Shown here piece by piece: positions 42,641 through 54,688 of a stretch of 64,000 bases of DNA; positions within the stretch are counted from its first letter, which is position 1, and each line of letters opens with the position of its first letter. A model generated the notes under the pieces. The model was not told where the DNA came from. It was given only the letters and a program-made list of their open reading frames with translations, and searched no databases. Source of the stretch: Perca fluviatilis (lineage: Eukaryota; Chordata; Actinopteri; Perciformes; Percidae); contig NC_053133.1 in assembly GCF_010015445.1 (NCBI RefSeq), positions 1,054,001 through 1,118,000 of the forward strand. The letters are read 5' to 3'. The position numbers and the translations under genes are program-made.

Positions 42641-44852
42641 GGTAAAACTGCTCGAATAGCTGGTTTTTGCTAACCCTATGCCCATACGACAGGCTAACAT
42701 AGCTTGATGGCTCTCGGCAACAGGCCACTGTTAGCACCCGGCCTGCCAGGACATGCTAGCCCCCTGATTCGCTATGTACTGATCTGGTAAGACCACTCCA
42801 AGATTTGTAGCTGCATGCTGCTAATTTACCTCAAGCTTTTCCTATGGCTGTTTCTGTATTCACGTTCTATACTTTAAAGACTTTACTTGCCTTAGCTGAC
42901 GTTGCTGGCGTTCAGCTGGCATATTTAAATTATGGGGTTCTTTTTTGTTTAAAAAAATAAAAAAGAATATATGTTCCTGTTGGCACACAGCTTCTGTGTC
43001 AAACAAATATATTTATTGAATAATAAATTCAAATGATTAGACGTTGTCGAGTTCTGATGCCCTCCCTCTGTCTCTCCCTAAACAATACATATTAATCATG
43101 CCTGCAGCACAATGCCAAAAAAGATTCAGAAAAGGAATCAGGAAACAGCCAAGAGTAGCAAAATGCCAGATGCATCGTTGAAACCAGGTAGCAGAAGCAC
43201 ACAAGAGAGAAAACGTTACTCAGATGAGTTATGTGTTATAAGAAGTGCCCTTTTTTCACCCCCCCTCCCCAAAAAATAAAATAATGTCTGTGCACGTCCC
43301 TGCTGCCATGCATTAAAAAATTTTAATAGTAATGTAATAACTTTTTTACCATTATGATGATGATGAAATCTTACTTCTGCTCTGTGTTGTGAACACCCAA
43401 CCAGACAAGCTAACTAGCTAACTAACTAGTTAAATAGAAGTTTATATAATTTGTTTGAAAAACAAAAGACTACATCTGAAAGCAATAAAGATGCAGAAGT
43501 TATTTAACGAAACACTTCAAATCAATCCTCAAAACTTTTCTTTTTGAACTAATGTCAGCATTGACACAGTCATAAAGGTAATGAATAAAAAGAGATATAC
43601 TTTTCACAAGGCAACACAAGTAGTCATGATATTTTAAAGCAACGCAGTTACTGAAACAAGGTGGTTTATTGTGGAGTTTATAATTGATTAAGTAGATTGA
43701 GGTTGATTGATGGTGCCCCTTGATCTGTTGAAAAATACACACTACATTTTGTATCCTAAGTGTGAATTTATATATTTGTGTCACTCTTTTGGGTATTCTA
43801 TACAAGTGAGTTTGCCAGCTTGCAGTGTTGATTAATTTACTTCTGCTGAAACAATCTAAATGTAAATTGGACCTCTCTATCTGTGCCTCCCAGACTATAA
43901 TGAGAAGAGAATTTAAATGACTTGGTTGCTTTTCATCCATTCTGACGCAAAGTTTAAATTTACAGAGAAACGACTAAACCAAAAGAAATGATGTATAGGA
44001 AAAGGGAAAAACTTATCAGGCTTTGCTGAAGACCTATACAATATATAAAGCTCTGTCAGGTGGTACAGTACATAGTAAGTATTTGGCAATGGTTTGAGTA
44101 GAACGTTTGGGTCAGCTGTTTCAAAATCAAATACTACCATGAAATTTTCTGAGAAAAGTCATGGCATGAAACCTTTCCAGTTTTGGTTCTCCCAAAGATT
44201 TCTTCTTGCACCATCTCTTTATTATCTGTATACTCTTACATCATCTAAGTGAATGGAGCGATTGTTATGTATATCCTTGTGTGTCTCATTTAACCTTTAG
44301 AACATTGTGAACTGAACCCTGCTTAATGTCAATTTGTTGTCCGAGATCTTGCCATTGCTTCCACAATCAATTCACAGAGGTCAAGCCAGTAGATGATGAG
44401 AGTCGAACCCCAAAACAATCATAATCAGATTGTTTCACAACAGCCTACTATTGGTAAGTTCCCAGGTATTATCTATAACACTAATGTAGCTCAGCGTAAA
44501 TTCTGTTAGGGAGATTTCATTAAAGTTAACACTCTTCTCTTAAACTGATCAGCTGGTTTGTGGGAATTACGTTCATGTAAACCAATCAGAATCGGGCACC
44601 TATGTTCAAGCCAATCACAGCATGACAACCATGTTTTAAATCTGTTCTCTCTCCTGCTTCTGTCAGTTGTCTTTTCAGACGAGAGTGCGACCTGCCTCCT
44701 CCCCTTCCACCTCCAGGAATCTTCGACCACAGTGTGCTCTGTCTTCTTCTGGCTGACGGCTCCCTGTTGGCTTTTTCGTCCTGGCTTCAGGGTTTTTAGT
44801 CAGTGTCTGGACTCCATTGGGGGATATGTTTGGGTTTTTCTAAACCTCAAAA

Positions 44853-44858
<6 letters not shown>
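42641..44858. other. No gene recognised (42.6-44.9 kb)
   Basis: A short frame at 43112 starts MPKKIQKRNQETAKSSKMPD and faintly resembles a lysine-rich LINE ORF1 start, but extends only about 55 codons. The 146-codon minus-strand frame at 43500-43940 is in AT-rich sequence without motifs. The 115-codon frame near 44558-44905 runs into the TA repeat. Confidence 0.4.

Positions 44859-44896
<38 letters not shown>
44859..44896. repeat. (TA)n / (CA)n microsatellite at the Tc1 left edge
   Basis: TA repeats (44859-44887) pass into CA repeats (44888-44898). A second (TA)n lies at 47657-47671 on the other side of the Tc1, so the transposon integrated in a TA-rich site. Confidence 0.9.
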
Positions 44897-44900
<4 letters not shown>

Positions 44901-45051
44901 CCTAGTTTTAGAACACCCCAATTTTTCCAGGTTTTTATTGAAATTCATGCAGTTCAATGTCTTATTGTACTCTGAAATGAAAGAATAGAACAAATGAACA
45001 ATTTAAGATAAAAAAGAAATCATGAAATCAATTTATAAACCAAAATGTATT

Positions 45052-45797
45052 CTAAATTTTTGACTCATCAAAGTAGCCCCCTTTGGCAGATATAACAGCT
45101 GAACACACTCGTGGCATTCTTTCTACAATGGAAATCAAATATTCTTCAGAAAGTTCTTCCCAACTCTGTTGCAGAAGTTCCCATAAATGTGTGGCACTTG
45201 TAGGTTGCTTTGCTTTCACTTTTCTGTCCAGTTCATCCCAAACCAGCTCAATGGGGTTTAAGTCTGGTGACTGTGCTGGCCACTCCATGTTTTTAAGCTT
45301 ATCATCTTATTTCTCTAAGGTAGATCTGGCATAGCTTGGACTTATGTTTTGGGTCATTATCTTGCTGTAGGATGAACCCCTGACCAACTAGGCGCATACC
45401 AGAGGGTACTGCATGGCGCTGCAGAATGTTGTGGTAGCCGTTTTGGTTCAGGGTGCCTTTCACTCTGTACAAATCACCGACCCTGGATCCAGCAAAACAG
45501 CCCCAGACAATCACACTTCCTCCTCCATGTTTGACAGTTGATGTTACACACTGAGGAACCATCCGTACAAAAATCCTGTGTGATGAACCGAAGATTTCAA
45601 ATTTTGATTCATCAGTTGATAGCACCTTCTTCCAGTCTTCAGTAGTCCATTGACGATGTTTCTTGGCTCAAGCAAGCCTCTTTTTCTTATTCTGACGTCT
45701 TAGCAATGGCTTTCTTGCTGCAACTCGACTTATCAAACCCTGGCGCGTATTCACCCTTCCAGGTGAAACTGAGACTTGCTTATTACGACCACTATTA
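45052..45797 (-). pseudogene. Tc1 transposase, catalytic part
   Basis: The minus-strand reading is QVSVSPGRVNTRQGLISRVA, RKPLLRRQNKKRLA, a stop, AKKHRQWTTEDWKKVLSTDE (first catalytic Asp, unusual S for W before TDES), [53 protein letters not shown] (second Asp), and after a shift [20 protein letters not shown] (Glu), ending VISAKGGYFDESKI. The triad is present but split by one stop and at least two frameshifts. The N-terminal part lies beyond the nested element. Confidence 0.9.
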
Positions 45798-46981
45798 CAG
45801 TTTTTTCCGATTGCTAAACGACAGTGGGCACAACTGGAGTCACGTGTGCAGAACTCTAACTACAGTCTGCACTACCAACAGTCACCTGAGCTAAACAGTT
45901 CACATCACCTGCACAACTCATTCAAAGCAACACAACTCTTCACACACGTCTCAAAACAGGCTCAGTGCAGCCAAACACTATGAACAGGCCTCACTGAGAT
46001 AACACACACTGTCACTCAGAACACACAGAGAGTAAAACACTAGCCCCAATACAGAGATTACAAACTTTCTCATCTTTACAGTTTGAACAATTTGAGGTGA
46101 CTTGACACTACTCGACAGTGTTTTTAAGGAAAAAATATAGATTGTATAGCATACCAGTTTTTACATAAGGTAAACAAGAAGGAATGAAAATCAGCAGTTT
46201 TCTTCAATAAAGTATTTTGTCTCTAGTAATTTATGGAATTACTGGGGAAAAAAAAAAAGGTACATACGGAACAGTACTAAAGAATAGTGTGACTAATCCT
46301 GCCTCTCTCCAGCATCATGTGGATTTCTTCATCACATTGGATGTCCGCATCATCTCTAAATACTAATGAATGTGGTGTTTCTATTGCTTTCACCTCCATT
46401 ACTTTCTGAAAAACAGTAAGAACGCAGTTTTACTATTGTAAAGATATGGTATTTTTCACTTTTTTTGTATAGCTGTGTATATAACCTCAGACATCTTACC
46501 TGGACATATTGGTATCTTTGCTCTTTTACCTTTTTCTCTCAAACAGTACAGTGTATATTTATTTCATTCTTATTTGGTGTTTGTATACAAAAAAGGCTTT
46601 CTGAGCTTTCTCTACTGTATATAAATACCGTATATGTTCACTAACTAGTCTAAAACAAACACCTGCTTAGGCTTTCAGCTAAAATTGCAATCAGCAGTGT
46701 TTGATAGGCACCAGACTGAAATCTATTCTGTTCTGAATGTGTGGTTAACAGTTTTGACAGCAGTGTGTTAGCATTTGAACAAAGTGCTGTAAATCTACAG
46801 TGTTGTGCACGTTGTGGTTAAAGTCATGGGATAAGTGTGTAGAGTTTTGAAAACTGTGTTCAAGCAATGAAAAATGAACTAGAGTTTGGTCCACATGAAC
46901 TGCTGCTGTGCAGACTGGAGTTAGAGTTTTGCACATGTGACTCCAGTTGTGCCCAGAGTCGTCTAGCAATTGGAAAAACTG
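45798..46981 (-). mobile_element. 1.18-kb TA-flanked element nested in the Tc1 transposase gene
   Basis: Flanked by TA at 45796-45797 and 46982-46983. The left end CAGTTTTTTCCGATTGCTAA and the right end reversed CAGTTTTTCCAATTGCTAGA continue for about 100 bp with shared 'gggcacaactggagtcac' and 'aactctaactmcagtctgcac'. Inside, on the minus strand near 46285-46410, an exon-like stretch reads VMEVKAIETPHSLVFRDDAD, IQCDEEIHMMLERG, probably the end of its own transposase. The TA target suggests a Tc1/mariner-superfamily (IS630-type) origin, deleted internally. Confidence 0.8.
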
Positions 46982-46983
46982 TA

Positions 46984-47222
46984 AGCTGTGCTTGTGCTGT
47001 CCTGTGAGCCGCCTATCACGCAAGCTGTTGACTCTCAGAAACTTGTCTTCTGATTCTGTTGTGGCTTTGGGTCTGCCAGACCTCTTCCTGTCAGAGTTTC
47101 CCCCAGTTTCTAAGTGCCTTTTGATGGTGAAGAATACTGTACTCACTGACACCTTGACTTTCTTCACAATTTCTCTGTAGGAAAGACATTCTTAAGTGTT
47201 ATGATGGTCTGTCTCTCTTCCA
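46984..47222 (-). pseudogene. Tc1 transposase, N-terminal DNA-binding part
   Basis: From the ATG at 47222 on the minus strand: MEERQTIITLKNVFPTEKL, with a frameshift restoring VKKVKVSVSTVFFTIKRHLE, then NSDRKRSGRPKATTESEDKF and LRVNSLRDRRLTGQ. This is the first helix-turn-helix, the GRPK AT-hook-like hinge and the start of the second HTH. The sequence continues at 45797 after the nested element. Confidence 0.85.
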
Positions 47223-47656
47223 TTGCCTTTTTCCCGCCATTTTTATAGCAACACACTACTTTCTGCAGTACAATACTGTTCATATAATGCTCACGAGGGT
47301 ATGGTACCAAAGTGTGTTCCAACAATACTTTTATACAAACAGAGGGGGTTGTAAGTAATCCAGACAAGTGTGAACACCTGTGGGAATTGGTAGCACCAAC
47401 ATTCAAAGCTTGATCAACCTCCATTGCTGCAGAACAGCTTTACAGTGTTAACCCATTTCTTGTTCCCTGAAAAGGCCTTTTGTAAAATACTGAAATGTAC
47501 ATTATTTTTCAGTTTTTGGGTAACCTTACTTTTTTTTTTAACCGTCAGGCAGTTCACCACTTACCTTTGTACCAATTCAAGCTATTCATTGGACTTGAAC
47601 TGCTAAAACTTCAATAAAAAAAAAATCGGGGTGTTCTAAAACTTTTGACCAGTAGT

Positions 47657-47671
47657 ATATATATATATATA
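47657..47671. repeat. (TA)n microsatellite at the Tc1 right edge
   Basis: Short TA run directly after the right terminus. Confidence 0.85.
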
Positions 47672-47794
47672 GCTATCTGGTTACACAGGGCTGGTTATAA
47701 GTGGTATCTCTCACTAACTTGGTACTTCTTTCCCTGGCCACAATTCCACTTTTACAGGATATTGTGTTTCTGATTTGTTTCAAATGAGACATGT

Positions 47795-47904
47795 TAGGCT
47801 CATTTTCAGGTTCATACTTCTCTTTTGGTTTCTACTACAACATGTTAACATGCTTTAATGTTCAAAAAACACTTTTTGTCTTTCATTCTTATATTGCTGC
47901 AACG

Positions 47905-47905
<1 letters not shown>
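47795..47905 (+). mobile_element. Fragment of the 'AAAGTGCCCATATTATG' TTAA family
   Basis: 'GGCTCATTTTCAGGTTCATAC', 'gtttctactacaacatgttaacatgctttaatgttcaaaaaacac' matches the subterminal block at 10525-10600. The outer terminus is missing here. Confidence 0.6.
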
Positions 47906-47906
<1 letters not shown>

Positions 47907-47958
<52 letters not shown>

Positions 47959-47991
47959 TGCGTGTGTGTGTGTATGTGTGTGTGTGTCTGT
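47907..47991 (+). repeat. (GT)n microsatellite
   Basis: About 40 GT dinucleotides with a few GC, AT and CT interruptions. It creates artefactual open frames rich in Cys/Val. Confidence 0.97.
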
Positions 47992-48066
47992 TGGTAATTA
48001 TCACATGGGGACATCACTCTGTTTACATGGACATTATGGGGACTATCAATTAGGTCCCCATTATAT

Positions 48067-48720
48067 TAGGCTTGGGCCGGTGCAAAAACTTTCAAAACCA
48101 GTTTGATATTAGGCCAAACACCGAACAGACCAGTATTCAGCACTGCTGAGCATTATATAAAGTGGCAACCTTAGCAGTGGCGGAATACAACCTCATATCT
48201 AAACCAGAGAACGATTTTGAACACTTCTTTAACGTTGTGAAATGGTTGCAGTTTGGTTATGTTTAAACACAAAAACTACTTAGTTAAGTTTAGAAAAAGA
48301 TCGTGGTTTGGGTTAAAATCAGACATTACTTCACTTCCTAAAAGTATACCGCAACCTAAACGTGACGTTTGTTAAGTTAAAAAAACTTGTCATTTACTTT
48401 AATTTTCAAATCGGACTTGAACCCTGCTCCCGGGTGAAGGTCGTGTGTTTGACTATCCACCACCTCAATCTACCTTAACCAACCACCTTATTTCCTGCTT
48501 TGATTCTGTCATAATTATGACTAGAGGGTGCCGCCACTAGAAACGTAAATATAGGTCCTAATTGTTGCTAATGTTGGCTACATTTTAATTGGCCAGGTGT
48601 CATAGTGACATATGGCGGTTTATCCAGCTAACATAAAATCAAACCGGTTTAGCCTTGTAACAACCAACCGGACTGGTGAAACTGGACATCGAATCCAACG
48701 CAGCTATACCGCCATCCCTA
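48067..48720. mobile_element. hAT-like MITE ('TAGGSMTGGSCGGTRT' ends)
   Basis: The left end TAGGCTTGGGCCGGTGC and right end reversed TAGGGATGGCGGTATAGC are inverted and diverged. The interior includes 'ttaaccaaccacc' and 'cttgaaccctgctcccgggtgaaggtcgtgtg'-type dispersed repeat sequence. No TSD was resolved. Confidence 0.55.
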
Positions 48721-48954
48721 CTGACTGCCCTGCACAGTGGGGCTGTGCAGAGGACAAGAGGGGAAAAGAGAAGTGCTGTTTAGTGTTTAGGATCTGTGGA
48801 CTGCATGCGTGGGATGGAAACACAATAGAAATAATATATTTATAGTTTGCTAAGAGGGTCTGAAAAGATGCTAAATCTAGTGAGAAAGTTGCTAAGTTGG
48901 CAACACTGTTCACAACATTACTATTGCAGCTTCCTAATTTCCCAAACTATCGGA

Positions 48955-49075
48955 GCGAAATCACAGAACATGCGTGCGCGTTAATTGCACGTTAAAAAAA
49001 TTAGTGGGGTTAAAAGGAATTAGCATTTACTCGTTATTAACGCGCGTTATTTTGACAGCCCTAATGTAAATATTT
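48955..49075 (-). repeat. Remnant of the 'TAGGGCTGTCAAAATAACGCGCG' repeat
   Basis: Read on the minus strand it starts TTAGGGCTGTCAAAATAACG followed by CGCGTTAATAACGAG. It is the same type as the degenerate remnant at 5708. Confidence 0.6.
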
Positions 49076-49089
49076 TTGCCAAAACCAGC

Positions 49090-51725
49090 AGTTATTTCGT
49101 TTTCCTGATTAGGTCTAGTTTTTAAACACATTCATATGCAGAAGTAGTCTAAATGTTTTTATATTATTCAGACTACTGAAAACCTTTAAAGAACCACAAA
49201 CCAAATGTGTGCTGTTGGTGCTTAATTTAAATTCTCAGTTCTATGATGAATATATTTCTAACATACACTTTAAAATGTTTACCTTTAATGAGGCCTTCAC
49301 AGTGTACTGGAAACAACCTTTTGTCTCGGCGTCATGCATTAAAAACTTGTTAAGAAACGTTTTTATTTTAATTCACTGGCGCAGTGACCCAGTTTACCCA
49401 CATGAATGAGTAAAGTTACTTTTATACCACACCATGTTGTCATTTTAATTTTTTAACAGATCTGCCTATAATAAAGTAACTACTGCTGTATTTTTTTCGG
49501 TGCTGATGAGAGGCCTTTCATCTGACTGTGGACGTTTGGCTCTGGTTGTCTGATAAATTGCAGCTGCTATTTGCTCCATTTCTCTGTGGGAAGAGACTAT
49601 GATTTCACTTCATTAAAATTCCACCCAGGAAGATGACACCTTTTATTTAAGGTCCCCCATTCTCTTGCGCTCTCTCTCTCTCTCTCCCTCTCCCTCTCTC
49701 TCGCTTTCTCTCTCTCTCTCACTTTCTGTCTGTTTTGTTCCCTCTCTCTGCTCTTTTTCTTTTTACACAGGGCAGATTGATTTGAATTTTAATTTGCCAG
49801 CACAATGTCACAGCGTCTGTTTGTAAAAAGAGGTCAAGGAGCTCAAGTTGTTTTACAGGATCAATACGAGGGGATGTAATGTGATAACGGAAAACATATA
49901 CCTTGCCAATACTTACAGACCTTCAAATACAGTCTTCCTAAGGAAATATTAGAGATAGATATCATTGCTGATATAACCAAGGTCTTTTTTAGTATTTGCA
50001 TCTTCTGTTAATGGAAAGCAATCATATTTTATTCAATGACTATGAGGGCATCCTGTTTGAATGGCTGAACCACATACAGAGAAAGGTCATTGACCGAATC
50101 ACCGTGACATCACGCTAACACAACAATCAGTTCCGGGTAAAGAACTGGCCATTTAGTTGAAATGCAGAGATATATTAAATCAGCAAACTTGTTTATTTGT
50201 TCAAAGATATAGAGTTAAACATGAAGGTCTGACCTATGTGATGTTTACTGTTGTGCTTATTTTCTGTAATGTGTTGCTTTGCTCACGTCTTTGATTAACC
50301 AAATCTAACATTACGAACAGTGACGTGTCACCACTGATCAGACTGACTGAGAGTTTTGGGTGGTTCTACAGGTTAATTAGATCTCTTACCTTATGTTAGT
50401 GAAAGTGCATTTTAGATGAATGAGATGACAGTATATGCAGTTGTTCCTCACCTGTTTTTTTAAGCTCCGTTAAATTGTATGTATGGGACGCAGGGATTTT
50501 CTACCCTGTTAATACTCTACCGTTAGTTATTGTAAACAAACATTGAGATTGGTCTATACAGTTTGCTCTTACCACCTTCATATCCAGCGTAGAAGCTCAA
50601 CCTCTGGATGTGTCTGTTGTGTAAGTTGTTGATTGAAACAGACATGCTCAGCTAAGCTTCAGAGAGCATCTGGCGGATTCACTTATTACTGACTTCATGA
50701 GGTTTTCAACTCCCAGTTGACCTGTGGTAATTCACACACACTCACAAACAGTTGTGATAGTCAGTCTGGCAATTCTCGACGGCTTTGTCTCTCATTATAT
50801 CTAATCCCAGCTTACTCTTTTCTCTGTGTTGCCACAGTATAAAGTTGTTGACAGGTTGTAATTACTAGGTACTCCACATTGTGTACCTCTATCAAGTAGG
50901 ACTACACTTTTGTTTCTATTAAAACACAAATTATCAAACAGTTTTTGAAGCAGTTCTGCAAAAGCTGACATTAATTGTTTAATTATGTAAGAAATGTCTA
51001 TATGTACGAAGTAAAATCGCAAACAGCCTCATTGTTTCATACAACCACCACGTTACTGACTAAGACTTTGGGATATGCTGCCACAGTGACTCAATGAATA
51101 CTTGTACCTTACACTGTAGTAGTATTTAGAAGTATTTTTTATTTTTTTTAAAGATATGAACATAGTGTCCACATCGACACCCATAATGTGGGTCCAAATA
51201 CGCTAATTAAAGTAACCAATAATTGAATTCATTTCAGTGAGGGATGGGGCTGTATACATTCACTTTTAGTAGCAATTTAACCCTTGTTTTGTTCTTGCAT
51301 AGTTCAATGGACTGAACTTGAGGCTCTTCAAAGCCCAGCAAATTCAAGAGAACAAGCAGCAGATATGGGGGAGTGTTGCTTGGCCGCGAATTGCAAGGAC
51401 AAGGATAGAGATGAATGACAATCGTTTGATAAGAAGCTGTATAATGTACATGTTGAATTATCTTTTTGTTTTGCTTGTTGTTATAGCTCCTGCAATGGAG
51501 GAATTAAGAGAACTGGATAGTATGTTCCAAAGTGGCACCCCATTTATTCCAGTGAACGTTTTTCAGGCTTTCGTTTTGTTAGGCCAATAAAGCATATGCA
51601 CTGTAGTCCTCCTCTACCTGAGCTAACTGACACAATACTAGTTTACTCTCCAAGACTTTTTCACATTTTATAGGACTTAATCACTAAAATTCTGATCATA
51701 CAAAGAGTCATTTTGTTTGTGATGC
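49090..51725. other. Long stretch without recognised repeats (49.1-51.7 kb)
   Basis: Contains a (TC)n tract at 49668-49740. The segment 49490-49900 (including 'ttgatttgaattttaatttgccagcacaatgtcacagcgtctg') looks like single-copy DNA of moderate complexity. A 90-codon plus-strand frame at 51318-51590 (MRLFKAQQIQENKQQIWGSV onward) is open but not recognised. If conserved non-coding sequence exists in the window, this is the most plausible place. Confidence 0.35.
49668..49740 (+). repeat. (TC)n microsatellite
   Basis: Imperfect CT/TC repeats with CCCTCTC interruptions. Confidence 0.9.
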
Positions 51726-51727
51726 AC

Positions 51728-52260
51728 GTCTCAGGCGCAGCTCAAGCTGCGCCGAAAACGCGTGCATGCTAGAAATAGAACCGACGCCTATTTTTCACGT
51801 GACACGCAAGCGTGTTGGAAGCGTTTCCAGGCAAAATAGAATAGGAAAAGATGTTTATGTCATTTAGACACGAATACATATTAAAATGACATGTTGATGT
51901 TTGAAAGTCTCTAGGTTTTGATATTATTGCAGATATAAATGTAATAAAAAAATCGATTTTCTAATATTGCACCTGTTAATACGAACGAAATATTCTGGAG
52001 CCTATTTTGCCGTCAATACTGCCGACGTTGTCTTTGCTGTAATCAAACAGTAGATATTTATGTTTAACATGGTATTTCTTTTATCAATGGGAAACATACA
52101 TGTGTCCAGACAAGGCAAGCAGCAGCAGCAGCAGCAGCGCCACGTCAGACACGTTTCTGGTGTGTAAAGACAGAAAAATCCACGCAGCCACTACGCAGCT
52201 GACACGCAACAGAAACGCCACGCTCACACGACGCAGCCAGTGTGCAGCCGGCCTTACTGC
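51728..52260. mobile_element. Candidate MITE with CpG-rich ends and a terminal palindrome
   Basis: The left side has a perfect palindrome GGCGCAGCT-CA-AGCTGCGCC (51734-51753) and 'gacacgcaagcgtg'. The right side has 'acgcagctgacacgcaacagaaacgccacg' and 'gccagtgtgcagccggcc'. Between them is AT-rich sequence. This CpG-rich/AT-rich/CpG-rich layout is typical of fish hAT non-autonomous elements. The ends do not align convincingly as TIRs. Confidence 0.4.
52117..52138 (+). repeat. (CAG)n microsatellite
   Basis: Seven CAG/AGC repeats. Confidence 0.9.
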
Positions 52261-52319
52261 CCAGAGCTGCTTGTGGAGGCTTAGGTCATGTAGTAAATGC
52301 TTACAACTGTGTCCTCCAA

Positions 52320-54223
52320 CATAACTCTATTAAAGCCATAGTATCTTTTTAAAGATACCCTTTAATTAATTGCCTTCAAGATACATACTAGACAAAGTGA
52401 AATTGAGAGTATTACCGTAAGCTGCATTGTATTTCCAGAAAGAAGGTGGTTCCTTCTTGGTGCCACATTTCTCATGGAAATTAGAAGAACTGTTGTTGTT
52501 CTTGTTGAGTTGTTACATTGTGTTAACTAGGAGTAAGATAAACATAATCAGAAATGACAAAGTGATGAAAAGGATGATAAGATGAAACCCAGGACACATT
52601 AAAGAGAAAACAAGGTAAAATTAAACAAAACACACATGCCTTTTAGGAAACATTAAGCAAATTTTTCACCCACATTACTTCTAATTCTCCCAGTCTCCAC
52701 ACTACTTTCTATGTATTCCAGGTGCTGTTTTGATTGGAAAACTTTAGTTAATTTCATGAGATGAAGAAAGCTTTTCGTCTTAAGTTCTTAGCTGAGGTAC
52801 CTCTATCTCGGCTTGGATGCAATCACTGAGACAAGGTTATGATGCGAATATGAAGCACCAGCCTATACTTCATCATTGTTAACCACACTAAAGATTGACC
52901 TGGACAGGGATAGGCCACAAAATATCCTGGGGGCTGCTGTTTGATCTTCACAAAACAAAAACAAGCAGACCCACACGGTGCAATCTCTTTTACCCCACAT
53001 TACAGAAGTGTTGGGCACAATGAACAACATACTGAGGATTTTGTTATTTTTAAAGTCTTACCCGTATATTTAATGTGGTTGCTTAAGCTGGTGCCACATG
53101 AAAGGTCATAGGGTCATAACAATCAGAAGGTTCACTTGGGAGCATGGATGTGCTAAATACATTTCAAGGCAATCTGTCTATTCAATCTGTCTGTTAGATT
53201 ATGAAATATTGTGTGAGAAAAATTGATAGTTTATCATGCAGGTTGGAACAAAGAGAAAAGCACACTGAGTGCCCAGAATGGAAAGCCTTAACCATCTGGG
53301 TAACATAAATGAGTTTAATAATTTCCACATCAGTCTATTTATTCAATCTCGATATTCTTGCGTAGAGTTTCAAATTCTGACCTATTGAAGACTATTTTTT
53401 AAGTAGCAAGCCATTACTTTGACATGAACTATGTGCCAATACCATACTGCAAACAATTTTAAACCAGGTTATGAGTGTATTGTGTTCCAACTGTTATTTT
53501 GAGCATGGTCGCATGATTATGTTAGCATTTAGCTCAAAGCAGTGCTGTGACAGCTTTTTCTTACTTTAAAGGCAGAATAAGTAGGGTTTGTCTGTTGCAG
53601 TTTGTTAACACAACATTCAATATTGGCCCCTTCTCAAGGTTCAGGTACTTGCCAGCAGGTGAAAACCAACCCTAGATTCACTCTCGTTTTGAACGAGCTT
53701 CGCTTCGCGAATTTACGTGCTATATTTGAATTTGTTTGGTACTGTGTCTGCCATTTTTGCAATGCGATAAAAAAGCAAAATAACAACATATAGGCAGAGG
53801 GTAGAGTCTCTGCAGATACAGATACAGACACAACCACACACTTCTAGTGGGTCATTAGAAATGATTGAGAGGGATTATTTTTGTATGAGTTTGAATGTAT
53901 TGAGTCTATACATTGTTTGTTTTTTTAGAAAAATCCTACTCATTGTGCCTTTTAAGAACACACATACAGTGAGGTGCAGACAAGTGTTAGCTTTAATGTA
54001 AGTCCATCAAACACACCACACAACTCTTCTGTACACCATGCTTTATTCACCAAAACGTTCCTGTTTCGTGCCACCCCACGAAGCCAAGATAGCCAAGAAG
54101 TGAATGCTTTGCAGTAGTGCTAACTTTAGCATGCCAACATGCTCACAATGACAATGTTAACAAGCTAATAATTAGCAGTTATGCTGGTGACCATGTTTAC
54201 TATATTAGTTAACAGTGCCAGCA
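52320..54223. other. No gene recognised (52.3-54.2 kb)
   Basis: AT-rich sequence with no element termini or protein motifs that I recognise. The open frames near 53602-53837 overlap on opposite strands and are short. Confidence 0.45.
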
Positions 54224-54648
54224 TATGGAGCTAGAACAGTGACAGTAACCTGTAGTATTGAAAATAAAAATTGGCATTGAAACAACAAATATTGGTACTG
54301 AAAAATGTTGAACTGAAATATAAAACACAAACATCAAAAAATAATAATCTCACAATGCTATTATTTTATTTCACTTTGACATTTTTTTGTATTATGATAG
54401 GTTTTTCAATGTCAATCTACATTTTTTCTTGATGTCTGACTTTTTCAGTAACAGTATTTTTTTTACACTGTCAGGATTTTTACAATGTCACTGGTTTTCA
54501 GTTTCAACTTTCTGTCACTGTTTTGGCGTAGGGAGGAGGGGCCTGAGGGGAGGGACGAGGGCGTGGTTTACAGGTAATTTGCATATGATTTGCATACTGT
54601 GAGAGACTGCACCTCCACAGGCATCCTCACAGATTACCTATATCTGCA

Positions 54649-54688
54649 ATGGCTTCCACAAGTTCACCTGGAACCTCCAAATCTAAGT
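54649..54688 (+). CDS. Possible 5' exon in the left arm (MASTSSPGTSKS)
   Basis: ATG at 54650 in a good context (GCAATGG) encodes MASTSSPGTSKS and reaches a consensus donor AA/GTAAGT at 54688. The same exon occurs inverted in the right arm (about 56590-56552). Joined to the interior acceptors at 55235 or 55850 it would be out of phase with the long interior frames, so a working gene is not demonstrated. Confidence 0.3.

Larger units (their letters stand above)
44897..47655 (-). mobile_element. Second Tc1-like element, split by a nested element
   Basis: The left end ACTACCTAG...TTTTAGAACACCCC and the right end reversed CTACTGGTCAAAAGTTTTAG with AACACCCC define the TIR; the left copy has a small deletion. 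The flanks are TA microsatellite on both sides. The minus strand encodes a Tc1 transposase interrupted at 45798-46981 by another transposon. Without the insert the element is about 1.57 kb, a normal Tc1 length. It belongs to a different Tc1 lineage from the 28138 copy, judged by termini and protein. Confidence 0.9.

Noticed and set aside
47791..48106. Val/Cys-rich open frames
   Set aside because: They are translations of the (GT)n microsatellite.
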